From contig NZ_CP045915.1 in assembly GCF_009650095.1 (NCBI RefSeq), positions 1,860,001 to 1,924,000 of the forward strand: a DNA stretch of 64,000 bases, written 5' to 3'. The translations under genes and the position numbers were made by a program. This DNA is from Gracilibacillus salitolerans (GTDB lineage: Bacteria > Bacillota > Bacilli > Bacillales > Amphibacillaceae). The notes beneath the pieces were generated by a model, which was not told the DNA's origin, made no database searches, and saw only the letters and a list, made by a program, of their open reading frames with translations. Positions within the stretch are counted from its first letter, which is position 1. The number at the start of each line of letters is the position of its first letter. Of the stretch, positions 7,432 through 14,893 are shown piece by piece.

Positions 7432-8737
7432 AATCAAATTACATCTCTCCTCCATTGTGAATGGAGTTATTGAGTTTATTGGATTTTTTCCGGTTTTCTT
7501 ACTAATAGGGGTCCTCTTTTTTGCAGAACCTGATCTGTATTACTGGTTTCTGTCTTTACTTGTTTTATTTACTGTCTCTTACTTTATCCGTTGTTGGTTG
7601 AACAATCGCTGGAAGGTGCTTATCAGTATAGCCGTAATCACCATCGTTGTGAGTTTCATCGTTTCACCGACTATTTGGGCATTTATTCCAGGAGTGCTGC
7701 TCAGTCTCGTTGTTTCCTATCGTGGTATTCAACATGCAGAAAATGAATGGGAGGATATTTTACCAAGTCGGATTTTCTGGGCGGTCAGTATGCCTATCTA
7801 TTTTGTTGGCTATCTCGTTTTTATCAATTTTGAAACGCTGGAAGGGTACCAACATTGGATTAGCTATTTGGGCTTCCTGTTTATCATCGTTATGTTATTC
7901 GTCACCAATCGAGAGCATTTGCAAAAAGAATCACTAGCTAAAGATAAAAAGAAAAAATTAGGGCCAGAGATTACGAGGTTGAATCGAGTTTATTTAATCT
8001 TAACACTTCTATTTGTTTTTGCGATTACGAATTTCCAGGTGGTTCAGTCAGCCCTTTACAATGGTGTACGTTCCATCATTCAATCGGTAATGTGGCTCGT
8101 TACTCTATTTGGTAATGATGAACAAGAATTGGTGGAAGAACAACCGCCGTCCAATGAGATGCCTGCACTTCCACCGGCAGAAGAGCAGGAGCCATCTAGG
8201 TTTGCAGAGCTGATGGATACGTTAACATATATTATGGGATTAGTTCTGGTAGCCATTCTAATTATTCTGTTCATTGCAATATTATTTAAAAAGTTCCGCA
8301 GACTGATTATTCAAGCAGTCATTTCATTATGGAAAATGATTAAACAAGTTTTCGGAAAGAAAAATGTAGCCGAAACAACGACAGATTATGAAGACGAGAA
8401 GGAAAGTCTTTTTGACTGGAAGAAATGGCGAAAAGAAAATCAGGATAAAATAAGTGAAGCGTTCCGTAATATAACGAGAAGAAAACCTAAATTTGAACAA
8501 TTAACAAGTGAAGAAAAAGTGCGATTCCTTTATCGACGTATTGCCAGAGATGTGAAAAAACAAGAAAAATGGCGAGAATCACTGACCGCACACGAAGTAT
8601 TGTCATTAACAGAAAAAAATCAACAATTAGTACAATTGGAGAAATGGTATGACGATATACGTTATGGCAATAAACGTTTTTATGGTGACAATGAGCCCAA
8701 GCTCTATGAAATATGGCATCAATTAAATCAAAAATAA
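7421..8737 (+). CDS. yebA: Multi-pass membrane protein, YebA-like but without a transglutaminase domain
   Basis: The 438-residue protein starts at ATG 7421 behind AAAAGGGGGC. It has several hydrophobic segments in the first 220 residues, a Pro/Glu-rich extracellular-looking linker (EEQPPSNEMPALPPAEEQEP), another membrane segment at about 270-290 and a charged C-terminal region like DUF4129, including LTSEEKVRFLYRRIA and KRFYGDNEP. In B. subtilis the third gene of this operon encodes YebA, which carries a transglutaminase-like domain between the membrane parts. Here that domain and its Cys-His-Asp triad appear absent, leaving only the short acidic linker. The gene ends within the stem of a terminator that has been split by an insertion sequence. 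Confidence 0.75.
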   Translation: MPAKIKLHLSSIVNGVIEFIGFFPVFLLIGVLFFAEPDLYYWFLSLLVLFTVSYFIRCWLNNRWKVLISIAVITIVVSFIVSPTIWAFIPGVLLSLVVSYRGIQHAENEWEDILPSRIFWAVSMPIYFVGYLVFINFETLEGYQHWISYLGFLFIIVMLFVTNREHLQKESLAKDKKKKLGPEITRLNRVYLILTLLFVFAITNFQVVQSALYNGVRSIIQSVMWLVTLFGNDEQELVEEQPPSNEMPALPPAEEQEPSRFAELMDTLTYIMGLVLVAILIILFIAILFKKFRRLIIQAVISLWKMIKQVFGKKNVAETTTDYEDEKESLFDWKKWRKENQDKISEAFRNITRRKPKFEQLTSEEKVRFLYRRIARDVKKQEKWRESLTAHEVLSLTEKNQQLVQLEKWYDDIRYGNKRFYGDNEPKLYEIWHQLNQK

Positions 8738-8743
8738 CTGCCT
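8733..8743 (+). terminator. Left half of an operon terminator split by the IS element
   Basis: AATAACTGCCT at 8733-8743 pairs with AGGCGGTTATT at 10229-10239, which is followed by TTTTTT. With the insertion sequence and one copy of TGAGG removed, the two halves form an 11-bp stem with the loop AATGAGG. Confidence 0.75.
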
Positions 8744-8756
8744 AATGAGGTACCGA

Positions 8757-8794
8757 CCCCCGAAAGTTAGAGTAAAAAATCTAATTTTCGGGGG
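8757..8794 (+). promoter_or_regulatory. IS left-end hairpin that covers the OrfA ribosome site
   Basis: CCCCCGAAAGTTAGA and TCTAATTTTCGGGGG form a 15-bp stem (one G-T pair) with an 8-base loop. The GGGGG of the 3' arm is also the only ribosome-site candidate for OrfA (ATG 8802), so transcripts entering from outside would hide it. A T run follows, so it may also terminate. Confidence 0.6.
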
Positions 8795-8801
8795 TGTTTT
8801 T

Positions 8802-9364
8802 ATGGTCAAATATAGTGAAGAATTTAAAGTAAAGCTTGTCACCGAGTATTTGTACGGGAATCTTGGATATAAATCATTGACGAAAAAATATAATATGCCC
8901 AGTACTTCTCCATTAAAAAATTGGGTGAGATCCTATAAAGTACAGGGGGTGGATGGATTAAAACGAAGAAATACTAAGAAGGAGTATTCTGTTCAATTTA
9001 AATTAGATGCGGTACAATTTATGCTAGAAACAGGTGCTTCTTATTTAGAAACTGCTGTTCAATTTAATTTGAACAACCATTCCATGATTCAACGTTGGTT
9101 GAAAGCATTTCGTGACCAAGGAATAGAAGGCCTGAAACCAAGACCAAAGGGGAAACCTTCTATGTCTAAGAAAATCAATAAACAAAAGAAAAAGAAGAGA
9201 AGAAGTTAACACGCGAAGAAGAATTAGAACGCGAGAATGAATTATTGCGACTAGAAAATGCGTACCTAAAAAAGTTGAGAGCTTTTCGAGAGAATCCGAA
9301 TGCCTTCCACGAAAAGCACAAGCAAAGGTGGCATTCGAACTCAAAGAAGAAGGATTCCGATTAA
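8802..9364 (+). pseudogene. IS3-family OrfA, frameshifted
   Basis: The frame opened at ATG 8802 encodes two helix-turn-helix units (YSEEFKVKLV... and YSVQFKLDAVQFMLE...) typical of the IS150 group, but stops at 9209 after 135 residues in a poly-A tract. The reading frame one base back continues with the expected leucine-zipper sequence LERENELLRLENAYLKKL and ends at 9364. A single-base loss in the A-rich stretch at about 9171-9200 would explain this; a second recoding site is the alternative. The leucine zipper normally mediates OrfA/OrfAB multimerisation, so the stand-alone 135-residue protein would lack it. Confidence 0.7.
9268..9274 (+). other. Slippery heptamer for -1 frameshift into OrfB
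   Basis: A AAA AAG lies in the frame of the leucine-zipper part of OrfA. A -1 slip here enters the OrfB frame, which is open from 9241. This is the classical way IS3-family elements make the OrfAB transposase. Confidence 0.7.
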
Positions 9365-10194
9365 AAGATATTCTCTTGGTGGTAGGCATTCCGGAAGCAA
9401 CCTACCACTATCATGTGAAAAATTTTGGCATAGAAGATTCGGACACAGAATTAAAAAAAGTCATTACGGATCTATTTAAAAAGTTTCATGAACGTTATGG
9501 TTATAAACGGATTACGAAAGAATTAAAGAAATTAGGACATTCTATTAATCATAAAAAAGTGTATCGCATTATGCGGAAACTAGGGTTAAAATGTGTGAAA
9601 TTTATGCGGAAATCTCGTAAATACAATTCCTATAAGGGGAATGTTGGAAAAGTAGCGAAAAACCGATTATCCCGCCGTTTTAGCACACCTATCCCTCTTC
9701 AGAAATTAGTAACCGACATTACAGAATTCAAATGTCTAGGCGAAGAGAAGTTATATTTAAATCCGATTCTTGACCTTTATAACGGAGAAATTATTACGTT
9801 TGAAACCAAAAAGCGCCCAACGTTAGATCTTGTCATGGAACCTTTAAAGGATACGATAGAGATAATAAAGAATCATGCAGCCTATCGTACCACCATCCAT
9901 TCCGATCAAGGCTGGCATTACCAGCATAACCAATGGGTGAGGACACTAAAAGAAAATAAAGTATTCCAAAGCATGTCACGTAAAGCAACCTGCGCAGACA
10001 ACGCTTCGATGGAGAATTTCTTCGGTATTTTAAAGCAAGAAATGTATTATGGGGAAGAATTAGTAAGCTATGAAGAATTAAAAAGCCGGATTGAAGAATA
10101 TATCTATTGGTACAACCATGAACGATCAAAAGAAAAATTAGCTGGATTGAGTCCAGTTGAATACCGAACTCAATCCACCCAATCAGCTTCATAA
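9328..10194 (+). CDS. IS3-family transposase OrfB (DDE integrase core)
   Basis: The frame is open from 9241 and would normally be read as part of an OrfAB fusion; the first plausible independent start is GTG 9328, giving 288 residues. An HTH_21-like region (HERYGYKRITKELKKLG) is followed by the integrase core with the first Asp in VTDITEF, the second in HSDQG and the Glu in NASMENFFGILK, so the DDE triad looks intact. The ending LAGLSPVEYRTQ is typical of the family. The catalytic part is therefore complete even though OrfA is disrupted. Confidence 0.9.
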   Translation: MAFELKEEGFRLKDILLVVGIPEATYHYHVKNFGIEDSDTELKKVITDLFKKFHERYGYKRITKELKKLGHSINHKKVYRIMRKLGLKCVKFMRKSRKYNSYKGNVGKVAKNRLSRRFSTPIPLQKLVTDITEFKCLGEEKLYLNPILDLYNGEIITFETKKRPTLDLVMEPLKDTIEIIKNHAAYRTTIHSDQGWHYQHNQWVRTLKENKVFQSMSRKATCADNASMENFFGILKQEMYYGEELVSYEELKSRIEEYIYWYNHERSKEKLAGLSPVEYRTQSTQSAS

Positions 10195-10303
10195 TAAAAC
10201 TCTAACTTTTGGGGGTAACCACCTGAGGAGGCGGTTATTTTTTGTGTCCTAGATGGGATAAAATGTGTATCTAAAACAACACTTTGCTTTTTTAAATTAT
10301 TAT

Positions 10304-10330
10304 TAAAGATATCATTTTTTTATCCGATAA
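10304..10330 (+). promoter_or_regulatory. Sigma-D (flagellar) promoter of fliD
   Basis: TAAA (10304-10307), 15 bases, then TCCGATAA (10323-10330) agree with the sigma-D consensus TAAA-N15-GCCGATAT. It lies 37 bases before fliD. Confidence 0.75.
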
Positions 10331-10366
10331 TAATAGTAAGAATGACGAAAAGGACGTGAACTGCAC

Positions 10367-12427
10367 ATGAGAATAAGTGGTTTTGCCAGTGGCATGGATA
10401 TTGATTCAATGGTTAATGATTTAATGAAAGCAGAAAGTATGCCGCTTCAAAAAATGCAACAAGAAAAACAGTTGTTGGAATGGAAACGTGATGATTACCG
10501 TGCTATGAATACACTTCTACTTGATTTCCGTTCGAGCTTAACTAACATGAAGTTAACGACAAGTTACCGTGCAAGACAAGTATCTTCAACTGATGAATCA
10601 AAAATAAATGCAACTGCATCAAGTGCAGCAAGTCAAACTTCTTTTGAAATATCAGAAGTGAAACAATTAGCAACTGCAGCAAAGTTGAAAAGTGAAGGAG
10701 CTATTTCCGCCTCAGATGCAGATAAAATAGATTCTTCTAAAAGTTTATATAACCAAAATGATAAACTAGCTACTCAGGTTTCTTGGAAACAAGGAGCAAT
10801 TGAAAATGAAACGATTAATGCAACCGCAAACGATGAAACAATTGCACTAGATGCAAATGGTGCCGTCGATAGCTCAGCAATGAATGTTCAGCTTAATGGG
10901 AAAGGATATGAAGTTGTAACAGGTGTTACCCAAGCTGATTTAAGTGAGAATCAAGTATTATTAGATGAAAATAATAACACGCTTACTTTTGCAACTGGTG
11001 TGTTAAAAGAAGGCGATAAAGTAAAAGCTGAATATGCACATGACGGTCTTAATATTGATGAGAAAGAGCTTACTCAAGCTACAAACAGTTATCGATTAAG
11101 CGGAAGGTCCATCGATATCAGTAGTTTTGAGTTAAATATTACGGGATCAACTGATTCTGATGGAACATATACAATAGATCAGAATTCAGCGAATGGTGAT
11201 ACGTATGATTTAGTGGATAACGGTAATGTTATCGGAACAATTAATACAAATACAGGCGCAATTTCTTTTAATAATGAATTGGATGAAGGAACAACAATTT
11301 CCGCCCAATATCAACAAAATTACTCTTCCTTTTCCTTAGGCGCACATACAAAAGATGGTGAAACACACAGAGACTTTTTAATTAGAGGAAATGAATCATT
11401 AGACCAAGTTATTAGTAAGGTGAACACTTCTAACACCGGATTGTCTATGATGTATGATTCCTTCACTGACCAATTAACGTTAAGTCGTAAGGAAACAGGT
11501 AATTTCAATGAAGGTGGAGATGAAATTATTACTGGTGGAGCATTTATAGATAATGTACTTCGCTTTGGTAACGCAACAGAGACAGGTGGAAACAATGCAG
11601 TTTTCTCTATTAATGGTATAGAAGATACGGAACGTACATCGAATAACTTTCAAATAGATGGTGTAACTTTTAATTTAAAACAAACTTTTACTGCAGGTGA
11701 AGGACCTGTATCTGTCAATGTATCGAATGATACGGAAGCGGTATATGAGAATATTAAAGAATTTGTTGATACTTATAATACATTGATTGATTCTATTAAT
11801 TCCAAAGTAAATCAAGAGTACTATCGTGATTATGATCCGTTGACAGATGACCAAAGAGCATCACTATCTGAAAAGCAACAAGAAGATTGGGAAGAAATGG
11901 CGAAAAGTGGTTTATTGAGAAGAGATTCAATACTTCAAAGTGGACTATCAAGTATGAGAACTGATTTTTATACCCCAGTAAATGGTGATACATCAAGTGT
12001 GTACAATCAATTAGCCGAAATAGGGATTACAACTACATCTAATTACTTAGATGGAGGTAAATTAGAAATAAATGAAGCAAAATTAAAAGAAGCTTTAGAA
12101 GAAGATCCAGATGCAGTGGAGAATTTATTCCGTGGATCAGGCGAAGAATACGGTGAACAAGGTATTATGCACAGATTAACAGATTCAGTCAATAATACTA
12201 TGGATCGTATTACGGAACGTGCAGGTCGTGCAACTGCAACGAATCAACAGTTTACAATTGGGCGTAATTTGGATGACGTAAATAAACAAATTCAAAATTT
12301 CGAAGATCGTTTAACACAAGTAGAGAATCGTTATTGGCGACAATTTACGGCTATGGAAAAAGCCATGCAACAATATAACCAGCAAGCAGCATATTTGCAG
12401 CAGCAATTTGGTGGTATGGGTATGTAA
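10367..12427 (+). CDS. fliD: Flagellar hook-associated protein 2 (filament cap)
   Basis: The 686-residue protein starts MRISGFASGMDIDSMVNDLM, the conserved FliD N-terminus, and ends with a coiled coil containing QIQNFEDRLTQVENRYWRQF and FTAMEKAMQQYNQQ. These terminal helices form the D0/D1 cap that sits on the filament tip and helps flagellin fold. The middle (about residues 130-400) is a variable, Asn- and Thr-rich surface region and makes the protein longer than B. subtilis FliD (about 500 residues). It has its own sigma-D promoter and is followed after 36 bases by a small YjfB-like gene. Confidence 0.95.
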   Translation: MRISGFASGMDIDSMVNDLMKAESMPLQKMQQEKQLLEWKRDDYRAMNTLLLDFRSSLTNMKLTTSYRARQVSSTDESKINATASSAASQTSFEISEVKQLATAAKLKSEGAISASDADKIDSSKSLYNQNDKLATQVSWKQGAIENETINATANDETIALDANGAVDSSAMNVQLNGKGYEVVTGVTQADLSENQVLLDENNNTLTFATGVLKEGDKVKAEYAHDGLNIDEKELTQATNSYRLSGRSIDISSFELNITGSTDSDGTYTIDQNSANGDTYDLVDNGNVIGTINTNTGAISFNNELDEGTTISAQYQQNYSSFSLGAHTKDGETHRDFLIRGNESLDQVISKVNTSNTGLSMMYDSFTDQLTLSRKETGNFNEGGDEIITGGAFIDNVLRFGNATETGGNNAVFSINGIEDTERTSNNFQIDGVTFNLKQTFTAGEGPVSVNVSNDTEAVYENIKEFVDTYNTLIDSINSKVNQEYYRDYDPLTDDQRASLSEKQQEDWEEMAKSGLLRRDSILQSGLSSMRTDFYTPVNGDTSSVYNQLAEIGITTTSNYLDGGKLEINEAKLKEALEEDPDAVENLFRGSGEEYGEQGIMHRLTDSVNNTMDRITERAGRATATNQQFTIGRNLDDVNKQIQNFEDRLTQVENRYWRQFTAMEKAMQQYNQQAAYLQQQFGGMGM

Positions 12428-12463
12428 TCATAGTATGCAACCTTTTGAAAGGAGGATCTGAAT

Positions 12464-12640
12464 ATGGATATAGCTGCAATGTCAATTGCGATGAATCAAG
12501 CTCAAGTGAAGCAGCAAGCAAGTGTTTCCTTGATGGACAAAGCGCTAGATCAAGCAGAATCTCAATCTAGTGATATGATCAAGATGCTGGAGTCATCAAT
12601 GCAACCCCATCTTGGTAGTAACATTGATATCAAAGGTTAA
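12464..12640 (+). CDS. Small YjfB-family putative motility protein
   Basis: The 58-residue product begins MDIAAMSIAMNQAQVKQQAS, continues with VSLMDKALDQAE and ends with HLGSNIDIKG. This matches the short YjfB family, whose members are often found with motility genes but have no known activity. A strong AAAGGAGG site precedes the ATG. It lies just after fliD and before a terminator, so it shares the fliD sigma-D unit. The sequence is an amphipathic helix without a signal peptide, consistent with a cytoplasmic or exported flagellar accessory peptide. Confidence 0.8.
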   Translation: MDIAAMSIAMNQAQVKQQASVSLMDKALDQAESQSSDMIKMLESSMQPHLGSNIDIKG

Positions 12641-12648
12641 TATGGGAG

Positions 12649-12686
12649 AAAAGGAATCTGAGTAGAGGTTACTTAGGTTCCTTTTT
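12649..12686 (+). terminator. Terminator after the fliD unit
   Basis: AAAAGGAATCTGAGTA pairs with TACTTAGGTTCCTTTT (two G-T pairs) around a 5-base loop and runs into T residues. It separates the fliD unit from the flaG promoter. Confidence 0.75.
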
Positions 12687-12709
12687 GCTAAAGAAAATGG
12701 GAAAAATAC

Positions 12710-12736
12710 TAAACCTTTTATATAAGATTCCGATAT
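12710..12736 (+). promoter_or_regulatory. Sigma-D promoter of flaG-fliS-fliT
   Basis: TAAA (12710-12713), 15 bases, then TCCGATAT (12729-12736), one mismatch from the sigma-D consensus. It lies 36 bases before the flaG start. Confidence 0.8.
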
Positions 12737-12772
12737 TAATAGAAACAATTGAATAAGGAGATGAAGATTGTC

Positions 12773-13138
12773 ATGGAAGTTGGTAAAATGATCACTGGAT
12801 CCACACTCATGCAACAGACTGAATCTACGCTTGAATCATCCACATCCGCAAGAGAGCGATCCAATAACCATGAACAAGCAAAACAACAATTATTAAACGG
12901 GAACGTTGAGTTAAATAAAGACCATTTACAGAGTATGGTAGATGGACTTAATTCCTTTTTAGAACCATCTAACACCAGTATACATTATGAATTACATGAT
13001 AAATTAGATCGATATTATGTAACAATTGTAGACCGAGATACAAATGAAGTCGTAAAAGAAATTCCGCCTAAGAAAATGCTGGATGTCTATGCATCGATGG
13101 CAGAATTAATGGGATTTATCGTCGACGAAAAAATATAG
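12773..13138 (+). CDS. flaG: FlaG-family flagellar protein
   Basis: The 121-residue protein has a disordered Ser/Glu-rich first half and a conserved C-terminal FlaG domain with IHYELHDKLDRYYVTIVD, EVVKEIPPKKMLD and MGFIVDEK. FlaG affects filament length and surface properties in several flagellated bacteria. AAGGAG lies 12 bases before the chosen ATG; ATG 12761 overlaps the site and seems too close. It is the first gene of a sigma-D unit with fliS and fliT. In B. subtilis flaG (yvyC) comes before fliD; here it comes after. Confidence 0.88.
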   Translation: MEVGKMITGSTLMQQTESTLESSTSARERSNNHEQAKQQLLNGNVELNKDHLQSMVDGLNSFLEPSNTSIHYELHDKLDRYYVTIVDRDTNEVVKEIPPKKMLDVYASMAELMGFIVDEKI

Positions 13139-13166
13139 GAACAATGAATAGAGGAGCGTACGTTTT

Positions 13167-13565
13167 ATGGCATACCAACAATATCAAGCATATCAAAACA
13201 ATTCTGTTAACACGGCATCACCAGGTGAATTAACATTGATGTTATACAATGGTTGTCTTAAATTTATCAAACAGGCAAAGAAAGCTATTGAAGCAAAAGA
13301 TCACCAAACCAAAAATGAAATGATCCAGAAAACACAAAAAATTATTCGTGAATTAATGGTAACTCTAGATCAAAATGCCCCGATAGCAAAAGAAATGATG
13401 CCATTATATGATTTTGTGTACAATAAGTTAACACAAGCAAATATCAAAAGTGATCTGGAGCAATTGGAACAGGCACGAGAAATTATTGAGAATTTCCGTG
13501 ATACCTGGAAAGAAGTCATCAAACAGGAACGCATTCGTCAGTATGGAAAAGGTGTTAATGCCTAA
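13167..13565 (+). CDS. fliS: Flagellin export chaperone FliS
   Basis: The 132-residue protein has the FliS pattern: a Tyr/Gln-rich start (AYQQYQAYQNNSVNTASPG), ELTLMLYNGCLKFIKQAKKA, and helices ending with FRDTWKEVIKQ. FliS binds the disordered C-terminus of flagellin in the cytoplasm and prevents early polymerisation. The stop codon overlaps the fliT start by one base, so the two are coupled. It lies in the sigma-D unit begun by flaG. Confidence 0.95.
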   Translation: MAYQQYQAYQNNSVNTASPGELTLMLYNGCLKFIKQAKKAIEAKDHQTKNEMIQKTQKIIRELMVTLDQNAPIAKEMMPLYDFVYNKLTQANIKSDLEQLEQAREIIENFRDTWKEVIKQERIRQYGKGVNA

Positions 13566-13918
13566 TGGAATCACTGAATAAATATATCAAAAAAACTAAA
13601 ATTATGCTGCAATTGTTAGCACAACCATTAAATAATGATCAACGTGAAAAAGCAATTAATAAAATAAACCAATTAATCGCAGACCGTGAAGCATTAACAA
13701 AGGATATCAAAGCTCCTTTTTCTTCAGAAGAACGAGAACTGGGTAAACAAGCTATTGAACTAGATCAGCAATTCAATCAGGAATTACAAAAAGTATTTCA
13801 GGATATCAAAAAAGATATGAGAAATGCAAAAAAACAATCGCGTTCTAATCATTCATATTTAAACCCATATAAAAATGTCGCAAGCTATGACGGTAGATTC
13901 TTAGACTCGAAAAAATAA
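13565..13918 (+). CDS. fliT: FliT-like flagellar chaperone
   Basis: The 117-residue helical protein directly follows fliS with a TAATG overlap, the position and size of fliT in B. subtilis. FliT proteins vary greatly; the visible features are several amphipathic helices (KYIKKTKIMLQLLAQPL, ELGKQAIELDQQFNQELQKV) and a short Tyr-containing tail. In the family FliT binds FliD or FlgK before export. The assignment rests mainly on position, so another small flagellar chaperone cannot be excluded. Confidence 0.75.
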   Translation: MESLNKYIKKTKIMLQLLAQPLNNDQREKAINKINQLIADREALTKDIKAPFSSEERELGKQAIELDQQFNQELQKVFQDIKKDMRNAKKQSRSNHSYLNPYKNVASYDGRFLDSKK

Positions 13919-13944
13919 CCACTGCAAAGGATGCAGTGGTTATT
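13914..13944 (+). terminator. Terminator after fliT
   Basis: AATAACCACTGCA and TGCAGTGGTTATT form a perfect 13-bp stem with a 5-base loop, followed by T residues. The fliT stop codon lies at its left edge. Confidence 0.85.
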
Positions 13945-14080
13945 TTACTGTTGGAGAGATAAGTGAATATATCTCACCGAAAATACATAACATCTCATGA
14001 ACAATCCTCCATATTCTAGATAAAAAGATAAAGTGTAAAGGAATTGTAAAAATATTATGAAATTTATTCACATTTTACTC

Positions 14081-14106
14081 GTTTAACTTTTACAAACTGT
14101 GGTATT
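14081..14106 (+). promoter_or_regulatory. Candidate sigma-B-type promoter of hpf
   Basis: GTTTAA (14081-14086), 14 bases, then GGTATT (14101-14106) resembles the sigma-B pattern GTTTAA-N12-15-GGGTAT. The B. subtilis orthologue yvyD is known to be controlled by sigma-B and sigma-H. Confidence 0.5.
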
Positions 14107-14157
14107 ATAGATATATAGCTTATTATAGCTTGATAGTTTGAAAGGAGGACACTTTTC

Positions 14158-14718
14158 ATGAAATATAACATCCGAGGAGAAAATGTAGAAGTGACAAGTG
14201 CCATTAAGGAGTATGTCGAGAGAAAAATAGGAAAGTTGGAAAGATATTTTGACACTCCTCCCACTTCTGATGTAAATGTTAATATAAGTGTCTATAATGA
14301 CGAGCAGCAAATTGAAGTAACGATTCCGATGACAAACTTATTGTTGAGAGCAGAGGAACACCACATGGATTTATACGCTGCGATCGATCTTGTTGTTGAC
14401 AAACTAGAAAGGCAAATTCGTAAGCATAAAACAAAAGTGAACCGTAAATTCCGTCAGCAAGGTGCGCCAAAGCACGTATTTGCAGAACTGGAAAAAGAAG
14501 CAGCTCTATTAAGAGAAGAAGAAATATTTGATGATGAAGACATAGAAATTGTAAGAACGAAACGGTTTGATTTAAAACCAATGGATTCAGAAGAAGCAGT
14601 GTTACAAATGGACATGTTAGGACACGTATTCTTCGTTTTCGAAAATTCAGATACAGGTACTACGAATGTTGTATATAAACGTCGTGACGGCAAATATGGC
14701 CTGATCGAACCAAGTTAA
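14158..14718 (+). CDS. hpf: Long-form ribosome hibernation promoting factor
   Basis: The 186-residue protein has the N-terminal HPF/RaiA domain (MKYNIRGENVEVTSAIKEYV, KIGKLERYF) and, after a linker, the C-terminal dimerisation domain (VRTKRFDLKPMDSEEAVLQM, DGKYGLIEP). Long HPF binds the 30S decoding centre and joins two 70S ribosomes into inactive 100S dimers. A strong AAAGGAGG site precedes the ATG. It follows fliT, as in B. subtilis, but the usual downstream neighbour secA is about 27.7 kb away here. Confidence 0.95.
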   Translation: MKYNIRGENVEVTSAIKEYVERKIGKLERYFDTPPTSDVNVNISVYNDEQQIEVTIPMTNLLLRAEEHHMDLYAAIDLVVDKLERQIRKHKTKVNRKFRQQGAPKHVFAELEKEAALLREEEIFDDEDIEIVRTKRFDLKPMDSEEAVLQMDMLGHVFFVFENSDTGTTNVVYKRRDGKYGLIEPS

Positions 14719-14761
14719 AAAATACTTAATTAAAATGAATATCAAATAAGGTAGAAGGACT

Positions 14762-14793
14762 AACCCGTTTCGAAAAAAGCGAAACGGGTTTTT
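14762..14793 (+). terminator. Terminator after hpf
   Basis: AACCCGTTTCG and CGAAACGGGTT form an 11-bp stem with a 7-base A-rich loop, followed by TTT. Confidence 0.9.
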
Positions 14794-14834
14794 AAATGTG
14801 TGCTTTAAATTTAGTACAATCATATTTTGCAAAA

Positions 14835-14862
14835 TGAAACAAAATTTACCTTCTTTCGTATA
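14835..14862 (+). promoter_or_regulatory. Sigma-W promoter of the ydj-type operon
   Basis: TGAAAC (14835-14840), exactly 16 bases, then CGTATA (14857-14862) is a perfect ECF sigma-W promoter. The orthologous B. subtilis operon is a known sigma-W target. Confidence 0.85.
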
Positions 14863-14893
14863 TAATTAATATAGAATGAAAGAGGTGATAAGT

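Larger units (their letters stand above)
8751..10223 (+). mobile_element. IS3-family insertion sequence (IS150-like)
   Basis: The element of about 1473 bases encodes OrfA (helix-turn-helix) and OrfB (DDE integrase). Its ends share the inverted sequence CCCC(C/A)AAAGTTAGAGT with small differences, and it is flanked by TGAGG at 8746-8750 and 10224-10228, a likely 5-base target duplication. The outermost bases of the two ends do not match well, so the boundary may be off by one or two bases. It interrupts the terminator loop of the upstream operon. OrfA carries a frameshift relative to the reading frame that continues downstream, so the copy may be inactive. It lies in the same direction as its neighbours. 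Confidence 0.9.
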
